9,527 bases of DNA, taken from contig DHPU01000016.1 in NCBI GenBank assembly GCA_002407935.1, forward strand, positions 3,539 to 13,065. The letters run 5' to 3'. A program made the translations under genes and the position numbers. The notes below the pieces were generated by a model that was not told the DNA's origin, did no database searches, and saw only the letters and a program-made list of their open reading frames with translations. Source of the DNA: Peptococcaceae bacterium UBA5356. Its GTDB lineage: Bacteria > Bacillota > Peptococcia > DRI-13 > DTU073. The stretch's first letter is position 1. Every line of letters begins with the position of its first letter. Positions 1 to 6,974 of this stretch are shown here, piece after piece.

Positions 1-81
1 TATCACGCCGAGCCGAGCTTAGGACTGTTCTGACCGAAAATTTGGAACCCCGAGGCAGTCCTTGGCCTAAAACGACACACC
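1..81. other. Unassigned left edge, no gene recognised
   Basis: I see no convincing gene here. One plus-strand frame stays open from base 3 to a TAG at 105-107, but its last part runs through the terminator hairpin and the peptide matches nothing I recognise. The arms AGGACTG (21-27) and CAGTCCT (56-62) could pair across a 28-nt loop. This stretch is more GC-rich than bases 128-231. It could be the 3' end of a structured RNA or of a plus-strand gene that begins outside the window. Confidence 0.3.
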
Positions 82-127
82 AAAACAGATGCACCGCAGC
101 ATATTAGAACTGCGGTGCATCTGTTTT
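82..127. terminator. Bidirectional intrinsic terminator after the atp operon
   Basis: An 18-bp perfect inverted repeat (arms 82-99 and 110-127) encloses a 10-nt loop. The GC-rich core is GATGCACCGCAG / CTGCGGTGCATC. On the plus strand the hairpin runs into seven T residues (123-129 region, after CTG). On the minus strand it ends in TTTT before GG. It lies about 105 nt beyond the atpC stop codon, so it is the likely end of the ATP synthase transcript. It could equally stop a plus-strand transcript arriving from the left. Confidence 0.85.
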
Positions 128-231
128 TTAGGTTAATTGCTATTACGCAATTGTTGTTTAAAATTCGCCATAAATATCAATAATCCTGCTATTTTAACCT
201 AATTTTTTTCAGTTAATATCTGGTTCTCTTC

Positions 232-636
232 CTACTTATATTCTGCAGCACGCAAACGCGCCATGGCTCTATGAAAAGCGAGCTCGGCCCGATGCACATC
301 CAAACCGGGAGGTGGTTCCTTTAGCCGCCTTTCCGCACGATCTTTAGCAGATTCGGCCCTTTCTACATCTATTTCTTCCGGTTTTTCCGCCGAATCAGCC
401 AAAATAGACACTTTATTATGGGAAACTTCCATAAAACCGCCACCGATGGCTAAGACGCGCAAGTCAGCATTTTGACGATATTTAACAACACCCGGCTGTA
501 ATCCTGTAATGATAGGAGCATGATTGGGCAATAGCCCCAAGGACCCTTCTGTAGCAGGCACAATAACGGAATGCGCTTCTTCTTGCAGCAGAATCCTTTC
601 CGGCGTAACAATTTCCAAGGTAAGGATTTTAGCCAT
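232..636 (-). CDS. atpC: F1 ATP synthase subunit epsilon
   Basis: Epsilon is the rotor-tip subunit of F1. It contacts gamma and the c-ring and, in many bacteria, acts as an ATP-sensitive brake. The protein has 134 residues, the usual length. An N-terminal beta-sandwich covers about residues 1-83 (with PATEGSLGLLPNHAP), followed by a helical hairpin at 88-134. The hairpin contains IDVERA (89-94), matching the I(L)DxxRA ATP-binding motif described for Bacillus PS3 epsilon. E84, D90, R93, R100, R123 and R127 fall at the equivalents of the PS3 ATP-contacting residues, so ATP binding is a reasonable inference. The turn between the helices carries three consecutive prolines (108-110). The ATG lies 1 nt after the atpD stop. 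Its GGAGG (643-647) sits inside the last atpD codons, which suggests coupled translation. Confidence 0.97.
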   Translation of the reverse strand: MAKILTLEIVTPERILLQEEAHSVIVPATEGSLGLLPNHAPIITGLQPGVVKYRQNADLRVLAIGGGFMEVSHNKVSILADSAEKPEEIDVERAESAKDRAERRLKEPPPGLDVHRAELAFHRAMARLRAAEYK

Positions 637-637
637 A

Positions 638-2038
638 TTATCCCTCCAGTTCCCGAGCTCTGGCGATTACTTCTTCAATTGTTCCTACCATATAGAAGGC
701 CTGTTCAGGCAAATCATCATGCTTTCCTTCAATTATTTCTTTAAAGCCTCTCACCGTTTCTTTAATCGGCACATATTTACCGGGAGTACCGGTAAACTGT
801 TCTGCCACGTTAAACGGCTGTGACAGGAATCTTTGAACCTTCCGAGCTCTGGCCACCGTAAGCTTATCATCTTCTGATAATTCATCCATACCCAGAATCG
901 CAATAATATCTTGCAATTCTTTATAGCGTTGCAGGATTTTCTGCACACCGCGGGCTACTTCATAATGCTCTTTTCCCAAAACAGCCGGATCAAGAATCCG
1001 CGAAGTAGAATCAAGCGGATCCACCGCGGGATAAATCCCCAGTTCCACAATCTGACGGGAAAGAACGGTGGTAGCATCCAAGTGGGCAAAAGCGGTTGCC
1101 GGTGCCGGGTCTGTCAAGTCATCGGCGGGAACATAAATCGCCTGTACGGAAGTAATGGATCCCTTCTTCGTAGAGGTAATCCGTTCCTGCAAGTTACCCA
1201 TTTCCGTAGCCAAGGTAGGCTGATAACCAACAGCGGAAGGCATCCGTCCCAGCAAAGCCGAAACCTCTGAACCTGCCTGGGTAAAGCGGAAAATATTATC
1301 AATAAATAATAACACGTCCTGACCTTCTACATCACGGAAATATTCCGCCATGGTCAAACCGGTAAGCCCAATTCTCATTCTAGCCCCGGGAGGTTCGTTC
1401 ATCTGACCGAAAACTAAGGTCGTCTTGTCAATAACTCCGGACTCTTTCATTTCATTCCAGAGGTCGTTTCCTTCACGGGTACGCTCACCAACACCGGAGA
1501 AAACGGAAAACCCACCGTGCTCATAGGCAATATTCCTGATTAACTCCATAATCAGAACTGTTTTACCAACACCGGCTCCCCCGAAGAGACCTACTTTACC
1601 ACCTTTGGCATATGGCGCTAAAAGGTCAATAACCTTGATTCCGGTTTCTAGAATTTCTGTGGAAGGCTCCTGATCCGCAAAAGCAGGAGCGGGACGGTGA
1701 ATCGGCCACTTATCCTGAGTTTGGGAAGGTCCCTGCTCGTCAATAACCTCTCCGATCACGTTATACATCCGACCTAACGTCTCTCTCCCTACGGGAACAG
1801 CAATAGGCCCCCCCGTATTTTCTGCTGTCATCCCACGTTGTAACCCATCGGTAGAAGACATCGCCACACAACGAACAATATTATTTCCCAAATGCTGAGC
1901 CACTTCCAGCGTTAAATTAATTTTTCGTTCCTCATTCTTAACAGTAATCGCGTGATAAATGTCCGGTAATTGACCAAGAGGAAACTCTATATCCACAACA
2001 GGTCCGATTACCTGAACAACTTTTCCTGTGGAACTCAC
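638..2038 (-). CDS. atpD: F1 ATP synthase subunit beta (catalytic)
   Basis: Beta is the catalytic subunit of F1, making ATP from ADP and phosphate at the alpha/beta interfaces. The protein has 466 residues, full length. Visible elements are the N-terminal barrel (GKVVQVIGPVVDIEFP), Walker A GGAGVGKT (153-160), GERTREGND with catalytic Glu185 and Arg186, Walker B VLLFIDN with Asp247, and a DELSEED-loop variant DELSEDD (385-391), where the loop pushes on gamma. The start codon is GTG: no ATG lies in frame before residue 60, residues 5-20 match the family N-terminus, and GGGGGTG (2048-2054) sits 9 nt upstream. It follows atpG by 38 nt and is followed by atpC after 1 nt. Confidence 0.99.
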   Translation of the reverse strand: MSSTGKVVQVIGPVVDIEFPLGQLPDIYHAITVKNEERKINLTLEVAQHLGNNIVRCVAMSSTDGLQRGMTAENTGGPIAVPVGRETLGRMYNVIGEVIDEQGPSQTQDKWPIHRPAPAFADQEPSTEILETGIKVIDLLAPYAKGGKVGLFGGAGVGKTVLIMELIRNIAYEHGGFSVFSGVGERTREGNDLWNEMKESGVIDKTTLVFGQMNEPPGARMRIGLTGLTMAEYFRDVEGQDVLLFIDNIFRFTQAGSEVSALLGRMPSAVGYQPTLATEMGNLQERITSTKKGSITSVQAIYVPADDLTDPAPATAFAHLDATTVLSRQIVELGIYPAVDPLDSTSRILDPAVLGKEHYEVARGVQKILQRYKELQDIIAILGMDELSEDDKLTVARARKVQRFLSQPFNVAEQFTGTPGKYVPIKETVRGFKEIIEGKHDDLPEQAFYMVGTIEEVIARARELEG

Positions 2039-2076
2039 TTCTCTTTACACCCCCTAAATAGTTACTGGGTTAATTA

Positions 2077-2934
2077 CTATCCTTGCAACGCATTTGCTCC
2101 GCCTACGATTTCCGATATTTCACGGGTTATCGCCGCCTGACGTGAACGGTTATAGGAGAGCGTCAGCTTGTCAATCATTTCCGAGGCATTATCAGTGGCC
2201 GAACCCATCGCCGCCATCCGTGCCCCATGCTCACTGGCCTTTGTTTCCATTAAAATATGATAAACAGTGTTATTTATATATTTGGGCAGGAGAATTTCTA
2301 ATACTTCCTGGGGTCCCGGCTCATAAAGATATTCCATGGCCTCTTCCTTTTCCGCTTCTTCATAAGGAAGTGGTAAAAGCTGCTTCATCACCGGGTGCTG
2401 TTGTACAGGAGAAACGAACTCCTGATAAATCATATAAACCGCATCATATTTATTAGCCAAAAAACTGTCCACCGCTAATTGAGCAATTTGCTGTGCCTCG
2501 TTAAAAGTAGGCACATCCTTGATTCCCATTATTTGTCCATCAATCTTTTTATTACGCCGGCGCAAAAAATCGCGTCCTTTACGTCCCACAGCAATAAAAG
2601 CAACTTCTGTCTCACCGAAACGGACCGCCTCCAATATGCCTTTTTTCAGGACATTAGCATTGTATCCACCTGCTAACCCTCTGTCCGCACTAATCAAAAT
2701 GATTCCCACAGACTTAAGCGGTCTTTCCAACATGAGAGGATGTTTTGTCTCTCCCGCCGAGGCAACAATCCTTTCCAGGATTTCCCCCAATTTATTAGTA
2801 TACGGCCGGGAAGATACTGTAGCTGCTTGCGTTCTTCTCAGTTTGGCGGCAGAAACCATTTTCATCGCCTTAGTGATTTGCTGAGTACTTTTGACACTCC
2901 TAATCCGGCGTTTAATATCCCGAACACCTGCCAT
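2077..2934 (-). CDS. atpG: F1 ATP synthase subunit gamma (central stalk)
   Basis: Gamma is the rotating shaft of F1. Its N- and C-terminal helices form the coiled coil inside the alpha3beta3 head, and its middle domain contacts epsilon and the c-ring. The protein has 285 residues, typical length. The N-terminal helix has the family signature (VRDIKRRIRSVKSTQQITKA, followed by MKMVSAAKLRR). The C-terminal helix carries GARMAAMGSATDNASEMI and NRSRQAAITREISEIVGGA. The ATG is preceded by AGGTGGT (2941-2947) at 6 nt. The gap from atpA is 24 nt. Nothing looks truncated, and I see no long insertion of the chloroplast redox-loop type in the central domain. Confidence 0.98.
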   Translation of the reverse strand: MAGVRDIKRRIRSVKSTQQITKAMKMVSAAKLRRTQAATVSSRPYTNKLGEILERIVASAGETKHPLMLERPLKSVGIILISADRGLAGGYNANVLKKGILEAVRFGETEVAFIAVGRKGRDFLRRRNKKIDGQIMGIKDVPTFNEAQQIAQLAVDSFLANKYDAVYMIYQEFVSPVQQHPVMKQLLPLPYEEAEKEEAMEYLYEPGPQEVLEILLPKYINNTVYHILMETKASEHGARMAAMGSATDNASEMIDKLTLSYNRSRQAAITREISEIVGGANALQG

Positions 2935-2958
2935 TCTCTCACCACCTTTTTTACAGGG

Positions 2959-4464
2959 TTACACTAATCCGGCCTTATATTCTGCAATAGCCGCCTTTAA
3001 TTGTTCCTCTAATTCCGCTGTCAAGACTTTACCTTCTTTGAACCCCTGTAATACTTCTTTCTTAGCGGTACGCATAAACTTCAAAAATCCGTCTTCAAAA
3101 TCTTTGATCTTTTCTTCATCTACATCATCTAAGTACCCATTCACTGCACAGTAAACTACCACAACTTGTTCCTCTACGGGCATCGGTTGATATTGTCCCT
3201 GTTTCAGAACCTCCATGGTCTTTTTACCTCTATTCAGACGTGCCTGTGTCGCTTTATCCAAATCTGATCCGAACTGGGCAAAAGCCGCCAATTCTCTGTA
3301 CTGAGCCAGATCCAAACGTAAGCTTCCGGCTACCTTCTTCATCGCCTTAATCTGAGCAGCGCCCCCAACCCTGGATACGGAGATTCCTACGTTAATAGCC
3401 GGACGGAACCCTGCATAAAATAGGTCGGATTCCAAAAAGATCTGTCCGTCTGTGATGGAAATAACGTTAGTAGGAATATAGGCGGAAACGTCACCGGCCT
3501 GTGTTTCGATAATCGGTAAAGCGGTCATCGACCCGCCTCCCATTTCATCACTCAATTTGGCGGCACGTTCCAAAAGCCGGGAATGCAGATAGAAAACATC
3601 ACCGGGATAAGCTTCACGCCCTGGAGGACGCTTTAATAGTAAGGAAAGTTCACGATAAGCCACCGCTTGTTTGGAAAGGTCATCATAGATAATTAAAACG
3701 TCCTTCCCATTGTACATGAACTCTTCACCCATGGCGCAACCGGAATAAGGCGCAATATAAATCATGGGCGCAGGCTCACTGGCTGTAGCGGCCACAACAA
3801 TACTATAGTCCATTGCCCCTTTTTGCTCCAGCTTTTGTACAACGCTTGCTACTGTAGACGCTTTCTGCCCAATGGCTACATAAATACAAATAACATCCTG
3901 CCCTTTTTGATTAATGATCGTATCAACTGCCACCGCAGTTTTCCCCGTCTGGCGATCCCCGATAATCAATTCACGTTGTCCTCTCCCAATTGGAACTAAG
4001 GAGTCAATTGATTTTAAACCTGTTTGTAAAGGCTCATGGACCGATTTACGATGTACCACACCGGGAGCGTTGCTTTCAAGCGGTCTGAATTTATCCGTTT
4101 GAATAGGTCCTTTCCCATCTATCGGTTCACCCAAAACATTGACGACACGACCTATTAAAGCCTCTCCCACAGGAACCTGCACAATCTTGCCCGTCCGTCT
4201 AACCTGATCCCCTTCCTTAATCTTGGTGAAGGGTCCCAAAATAACACAACCAATATTATCTTCTTCCAGGTTTAAAGCCATCCCGTAAATGCCACCGGGA
4301 AACTCCAACATTTCTCCGGACATAGCTTCATTCAAACCATGAACACGAGCTACGCCGTCGGCAACCTGAATAACAGTCCCTTCTTTCGCTACTTCCACTT
4401 CACTTTGGTAATTTTCGATCTGCTGTTTTAAGATAACACTGATTTCCTCCGGTCTGATACTCAT
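2959..4464 (-). CDS. atpA: F1 ATP synthase subunit alpha
   Basis: Alpha is the non-catalytic nucleotide-binding subunit alternating with beta in the F1 head. The protein has 501 residues, full length. Visible elements are an N-terminal helix that would contact delta (about 1-25), a beta-barrel (26-95), Walker A GDRQTGKT (169-176), the Walker B strand VLIIYDD (256-262), the alpha signature PPGREAYPGDVFYLHSRLLE (280-299), and the arginine finger R365 in ISVSRVGGAAQ, which reaches the beta catalytic site. The ATG directly abuts the atpH TAA with no spacer (TAAATG). The GGGGTGA ribosome site (4473-4479) lies inside atpH, so the two are probably translationally coupled. Confidence 0.99.
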   Translation of the reverse strand: MSIRPEEISVILKQQIENYQSEVEVAKEGTVIQVADGVARVHGLNEAMSGEMLEFPGGIYGMALNLEEDNIGCVILGPFTKIKEGDQVRRTGKIVQVPVGEALIGRVVNVLGEPIDGKGPIQTDKFRPLESNAPGVVHRKSVHEPLQTGLKSIDSLVPIGRGQRELIIGDRQTGKTAVAVDTIINQKGQDVICIYVAIGQKASTVASVVQKLEQKGAMDYSIVVAATASEPAPMIYIAPYSGCAMGEEFMYNGKDVLIIYDDLSKQAVAYRELSLLLKRPPGREAYPGDVFYLHSRLLERAAKLSDEMGGGSMTALPIIETQAGDVSAYIPTNVISITDGQIFLESDLFYAGFRPAINVGISVSRVGGAAQIKAMKKVAGSLRLDLAQYRELAAFAQFGSDLDKATQARLNRGKKTMEVLKQGQYQPMPVEEQVVVVYCAVNGYLDDVDEEKIKDFEDGFLKFMRTAKKEVLQGFKEGKVLTAELEEQLKAAIAEYKAGLV

Positions 4465-5028
4465 TTACTTTTTCACCCCAATCTCTTCTAACCGTGTTTG
4501 CTGAAGCCGGTTTTTCAGTAAGAAAAGCTTTTTCGTAACACTGCCATCCAGCACAGTATCGCCGATTTTAACTTTAATACCGCCAATCAAGGAAGTATCG
4601 ACAATACTTTTCAAGCGTACATTTTTGCCGCTCGCCCTCGCAAGTCTTTCCCGCAATTCTTGATAATCCTTATCAGTTAAGTGCACAACCGACCGGACTT
4701 CAGCGTCAATAATATTTCTTGCCTCATCGGCATACTTATTAAATGCTCTAATGATATCTAGGAAATAAGCTTCCCGTCTTTTATCTACTATCAAATGTAA
4801 AAAATTATAAATAACCGGGTCAACGAGATCCTTGATTAAAAGATCTAACGCTTTCTTTTTTTCTTGAGCTAAAATCCGAGGATTATCCATTAGCTCTTTA
4901 ACTCCCGGATTTGCCATCAAGGCATTCCGAAATGTCTCGAGTTCTCCTTCAAACTGATCCAGCGCTTGCCTCTCTGTCGCAATCATTAAGAGCGCCTGAG
5001 CATAGCGGCGGGAAATAGCTGAGTTCAT
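4465..5028 (-). CDS. atpH: F1Fo ATP synthase subunit delta (OSCP)
   Basis: Delta joins the top of the F1 head to the b-subunit stator stalk. The protein has 187 residues from the ATG at 5028. A TTG one codon upstream is in frame, but the ATG is preferred because it overlaps the atpF stop in the classic TGATG arrangement and GAGGTGGGGGA (about 5038-5048) lies upstream. The N-terminal helical domain begins ISRRYAQALL. The C-terminal domain has the conserved DTSLIGGIKVKIGDTVLDGS (about residues 143-162), the family signature. Atypical features are absent. The gene ends directly against the atpA ATG. Confidence 0.96.
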   Translation of the reverse strand: MNSAISRRYAQALLMIATERQALDQFEGELETFRNALMANPGVKELMDNPRILAQEKKKALDLLIKDLVDPVIYNFLHLIVDKRREAYFLDIIRAFNKYADEARNIIDAEVRSVVHLTDKDYQELRERLARASGKNVRLKSIVDTSLIGGIKVKIGDTVLDGSVTKKLFLLKNRLQQTRLEEIGVKK

Positions 5029-5513
5029 CAAGACGCATCCCCCACCTCTGCTATAAAGTCACGAATCAGTTTTTCGTGGGATTCCTGATCAATTGTCTTG
5101 TCTATCACTTTGCCCGCAGCAAGAACTACTAACGAGGCAACCTCATTTCTCAACTGACTGAGTGCCTCTTCTTTTTCCAGGCGAATTATTTCCTGGGCCT
5201 TTTCCGTCATTCTGGCGGATTCTTCCCGCGCCTGATTGAGAAGAGTCTCTCGACTTTCCTCCCCGATCCTGGTAGCCTTTTCAATGATCTGCTGAGCTTC
5301 TTTTTTAGCTTGCTCCATTTGTTTTGTATATTGTTCCTTTATTTCCTGGGCTTCGTTCTTTGCATTTTCCGCATTCTCCAAATCACTTTTCACCATTTTC
5401 TCACGTTCATCCATCATCGTCAGTAATGGCTTGTAAAGGAATTTCTTCAGAATGACTAACAAGACTAAAAAGTTTATGATAGCAAAGAGCAAATCTGGAA
5501 AAGAAATACTCAT
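5028..5513 (-). CDS. atpF: Fo ATP synthase subunit b (stator stalk)
   Basis: Subunit b is the membrane-anchored dimeric stalk that holds F1 still against the rotor. The protein has 161 residues. A single N-terminal membrane helix (about residues 5-26, FPDLLFAIINFLVLLVILKK) is followed by the conserved FLYKPLL. A long charged alpha-helix/coiled coil rich in E, K, Q and A covers about 35-130. The C-terminal segment VASLVVLAAGKVIDKTID would bind delta. Only one b gene is present, with no b' paralogue, so a b2 homodimer is expected. The ATG has GAGGTGA (5523-5529) 9 nt upstream. The TGA stop shares one base with the atpH ATG. It lies 114 nt from atpE, the largest gap in the operon. Confidence 0.97.
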   Translation of the reverse strand: MSISFPDLLFAIINFLVLLVILKKFLYKPLLTMMDEREKMVKSDLENAENAKNEAQEIKEQYTKQMEQAKKEAQQIIEKATRIGEESRETLLNQAREESARMTEKAQEIIRLEKEEALSQLRNEVASLVVLAAGKVIDKTIDQESHEKLIRDFIAEVGDAS

Positions 5514-5605
5514 TTGTTTGCTTCACCTCTCTTTTGGTACCGTTGACTGTGGTGATTTTGAGAATTCATGGGCGTCCGAAAGAAGCCTCCGGAACGCCCT
5601 CTCAT
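5510..5605 (-). CDS. Possible small ORF overlapping the atpF start
   Basis: A 31-codon reading frame in the atpE-atpF gap starts at ATG 5603-5605 (peptide begins MRGRSGGFF, ends KRGEANK). Its TGA (5510-5512) overlaps the atpF ATG in an ATGA arrangement. A second in-frame ATG is at 5567-5569. It contains the intergenic hairpin and the atpF ribosome site. The upstream sequence (GGTAATGAG) is a poor ribosome site, and the peptide is basic and polar with no recognisable family. It may be chance, or a coupling leader for atpF. I list it only as a candidate. Confidence 0.15.
   Translation of the reverse strand: MRGRSGGFFRTPMNSQNHHSQRYQKRGEANK
5570..5599 (-). other. Intercistronic mRNA hairpin between atpE and atpF
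   Basis: In the minus-strand RNA, GGGCGTTCCG (5590-5599) pairs with CGGACGCCC (5570-5578). This gives nine base pairs with one bulged U and an 11-nt loop. It begins 28 nt after the atpE stop. No U-run follows on the minus strand, so it is not an intrinsic terminator. It could protect the 3' end of atpE mRNA or slow entry to atpF, helping raise c-subunit output relative to b; that role is inference. Confidence 0.5.
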
Positions 5606-5627
5606 CTCATTACCGCGGCTGGCTAAA

Positions 5628-5861
5628 TTATTTAATATTGAGTACCAGCATAAGAGCAATTAAGAGACCATAAATTGTTAAAGCTTCCATGAACGCTAAG
5701 GAGATAAGTAAAGTAGTTCTAATTTCGCCAGCTGCTTCAGGCTGACGACCGATAGCCTCCATTGCCTTAGCGGCGGCATTACCCTGAGCAAGAGCAGGGC
5801 AAAGTGTAGCGACAGCCACGGCGAAACCAGCTGCGACAGCATAAAAAGCATTTGTTTCCAT
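5628..5861 (-). CDS. atpE: Fo ATP synthase subunit c (rotor ring)
   Basis: Subunit c is a two-helix hairpin that forms the ion-carrying rotor ring. The protein has 77 residues. The polar loop is RQPEA (39-43). Helix 2 carries the ion-binding carboxylate Glu59 in SLAFMEALTIYGLL, almost identical to cyanobacterial and chloroplast c-subunits, which bind protons. Gln26 and Tyr64 occupy two positions used in Na+ rings, but Ala60 and Leu61 replace the Ser/Thr of Na+ sites, so H+ is the likelier ion. Unusually, helix 1 has A16, A18, C21, A23 and A25 where relatives have glycines (VAVATLCPALAQ). The C-terminus is short, lacking the usual NPF tail. GGGGGG (5871-5876) lies 9 nt before the ATG, a strong site that suits a subunit needed in many copies. 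Confidence 0.97.
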   Translation of the reverse strand: METNAFYAVAAGFAVAVATLCPALAQGNAAAKAMEAIGRQPEAAGEIRTTLLISLAFMEALTIYGLLIALMLVLNIK

Positions 5862-5918
5862 AATATGTTTCCCCCCTTTCTATATCGCAAATGTAGAGAA
5901 CCAAAATATTAGATATTA

Positions 5919-6650
5919 TCAATGTCCAGCTGTTGCTGTATTGATATAAACAGCAGCCAATAAAGTAAAAACAAAGGCCTGAATAAAACCAAAAAGAAGT
6001 CCTAGAAACTGTATCGGTAACGGCAAAAGCAATGGTACTAAACCGAATAGCCCGACAACAACCATTTCTTCCCCATAAATGTTGCCGTACAAACGTAAAG
6101 AAAGCGATAGGGGTTTAGTGAATTCCTCCAGAATATTAAGCGGCAACAGAATAGGAATAGGCTGAATAAAATGTTTAAAATAGCCTAAACCTTTTGCCTT
6201 TATTCCATAAATGTGCGTAGCGAAAAAGACAATTATAGCAAAACCTGCTGTAACACTCAGGGCACTTGTGGGCGCCTGTAACCCATTAATATGTGATTTT
6301 GTTCCATGCAATGCGCCGGGCAATATCCCGGAATAATTGGAAAGCAAGATCAGGAGAAAAAAGGTTCCTAATAAAGGGAGATAGCGTTTGGCCTTTGCCC
6401 TGTCGCCCATAACCTGAGTCAAAAAACCTATAATCATTTCCAACACCATTTCCATGAAAGTCTGGAGGCGGCTTGTTGGTACCAATTTCATATTTCTTGT
6501 TGCAAAATAAGAAACAACCGCCAACAGGAGCATTACTCCCCACATAGTGGTGATAACACTGGTTACTTCCAGTCCGAAGATTTGAAACAGCGCTCCTGCG
6601 TGTTCCGCCCCATTTTCGGCAGTCGCAGCATAGACCGGTGTAGCAAACAT
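5919..6650 (-). CDS. atpB: Fo ATP synthase subunit a
   Basis: Subunit a forms the two ion half-channels beside the c-ring. The essential arginine is in KPLSLSLRLYGNIYGEE, residue 186 counted from the ATG used here. Five or more hydrophobic helices are visible, and PTSALSVTAG precedes one of them. The length is 243 residues, normal. Start choice: a GTG at 6660-6662 overlaps the atpI stop (GTGA) and would add four residues. However, AAAGGAG (6662-6668) touches that GTG while lying 11 nt before the ATG at 6648-6650, so the ATG is preferred. The gene follows atpI by 8 nt and is followed by atpE after 57 nt. A glutamate-rich stretch after the arginine (EE) is common in anaerobic Firmicutes. Confidence 0.96.
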   Translation of the reverse strand: MFATPVYAATAENGAEHAGALFQIFGLEVTSVITTMWGVMLLLAVVSYFATRNMKLVPTSRLQTFMEMVLEMIIGFLTQVMGDRAKAKRYLPLLGTFFLLILLSNYSGILPGALHGTKSHINGLQAPTSALSVTAGFAIIVFFATHIYGIKAKGLGYFKHFIQPIPILLPLNILEEFTKPLSLSLRLYGNIYGEEMVVVGLFGLVPLLLPLPIQFLGLLFGFIQAFVFTLLAAVYINTATAGH

Positions 6651-6658
6651 TCTTGTTC

Positions 6659-6964
6659 TCACTCCTTTCCTTGATAATTTTGTTTTTCTTTAAAGAATAA
6701 AAAATAAAAATAGTTTGGTATTGTGAGACCAAAAGCAGTCCCCACCAAAAAAGGGATGCTTTTAGCAATACAAAAATACGCCAATATTAGAGTACCCAGA
6801 CTAACGGCAAAACGTAAAGTATAGCAAACGGCCAACGCCCCAGTGGCCTTTGCCGGCTTTTTTTTCATGTGCCTGAGACCCTGCAACAATATGAAAAAAT
6901 TTAATCCGGCAGCGACAAATCCCAAAGCCAAACCTTTTAGTGTCCATAATATCAAAGAGGGCAT
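6659..6964 (-). CDS. atpI: ATP synthase subunit I (AtpI)
   Basis: This is a small integral membrane accessory protein of the ATP synthase subunit I family. In other bacteria AtpI has been linked to c-ring assembly or stability and, together with AtpZ, to Mg2+/Ca2+ supply. The protein has 101 residues, mostly hydrophobic. Membrane segments fall at about 4-28, 42-66 and 70-90, with a basic loop (HMKKKPAK) after the first, and the protein ends in a charged tail (FKEKQNYQGKE). It is identified by its place directly before atpB and by general character, because the family is poorly conserved. GGTGA (6971-6975) overlaps the atpZ stop codon. The ATG begins 10 nt after that stop. Confidence 0.85.
   Translation of the reverse strand: MPSLILWTLKGLALGFVAAGLNFFILLQGLRHMKKKPAKATGALAVCYTLRFAVSLGTLILAYFCIAKSIPFLVGTAFGLTIPNYFYFLFFKEKQNYQGKE
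6662..6668 (-). promoter_or_regulatory. Ribosome binding site deciding the atpB start
   Basis: AAAGGAG followed by TGA reads as AAAGGAGTGA, close to the full anti-Shine-Dalgarno complement. Its last G is also the first base of the alternative GTG start, which makes that GTG an unlikely start and favours the ATG at 6648-6650. The site overlaps the atpI stop codon region, so ribosomes ending atpI would expose or reuse it. Confidence 0.6.
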
Positions 6965-6974
6965 TTACTCTCAC

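Noticed and set aside
3..107. Open plus-strand frame at the left edge as the tail of a protein
   Set aside because: It runs into the terminator hairpin, ends in its loop and resembles no family I know. It is too short to judge.
135..152. AATTGC / GCAATT inverted repeat downstream of atpC
   Set aside because: A 6-bp AT-rich pairing with no T-run on the relevant side. Probably chance.
524..823. Plus-strand open frame opposite atpC/atpD
   Set aside because: It lies antisense to clearly conserved genes and its peptide has no recognisable family. The same applies to the plus-strand frames at 911-1270, 2094-2456, 2519-2884, 2891-3154 and 3914-4102.
6286..6768. 160-codon minus-strand frame overlapping atpB and atpI
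   Set aside because: It is in a different frame from two well-supported genes. The peptide looks like an out-of-frame reading, and no ribosome site supports it.
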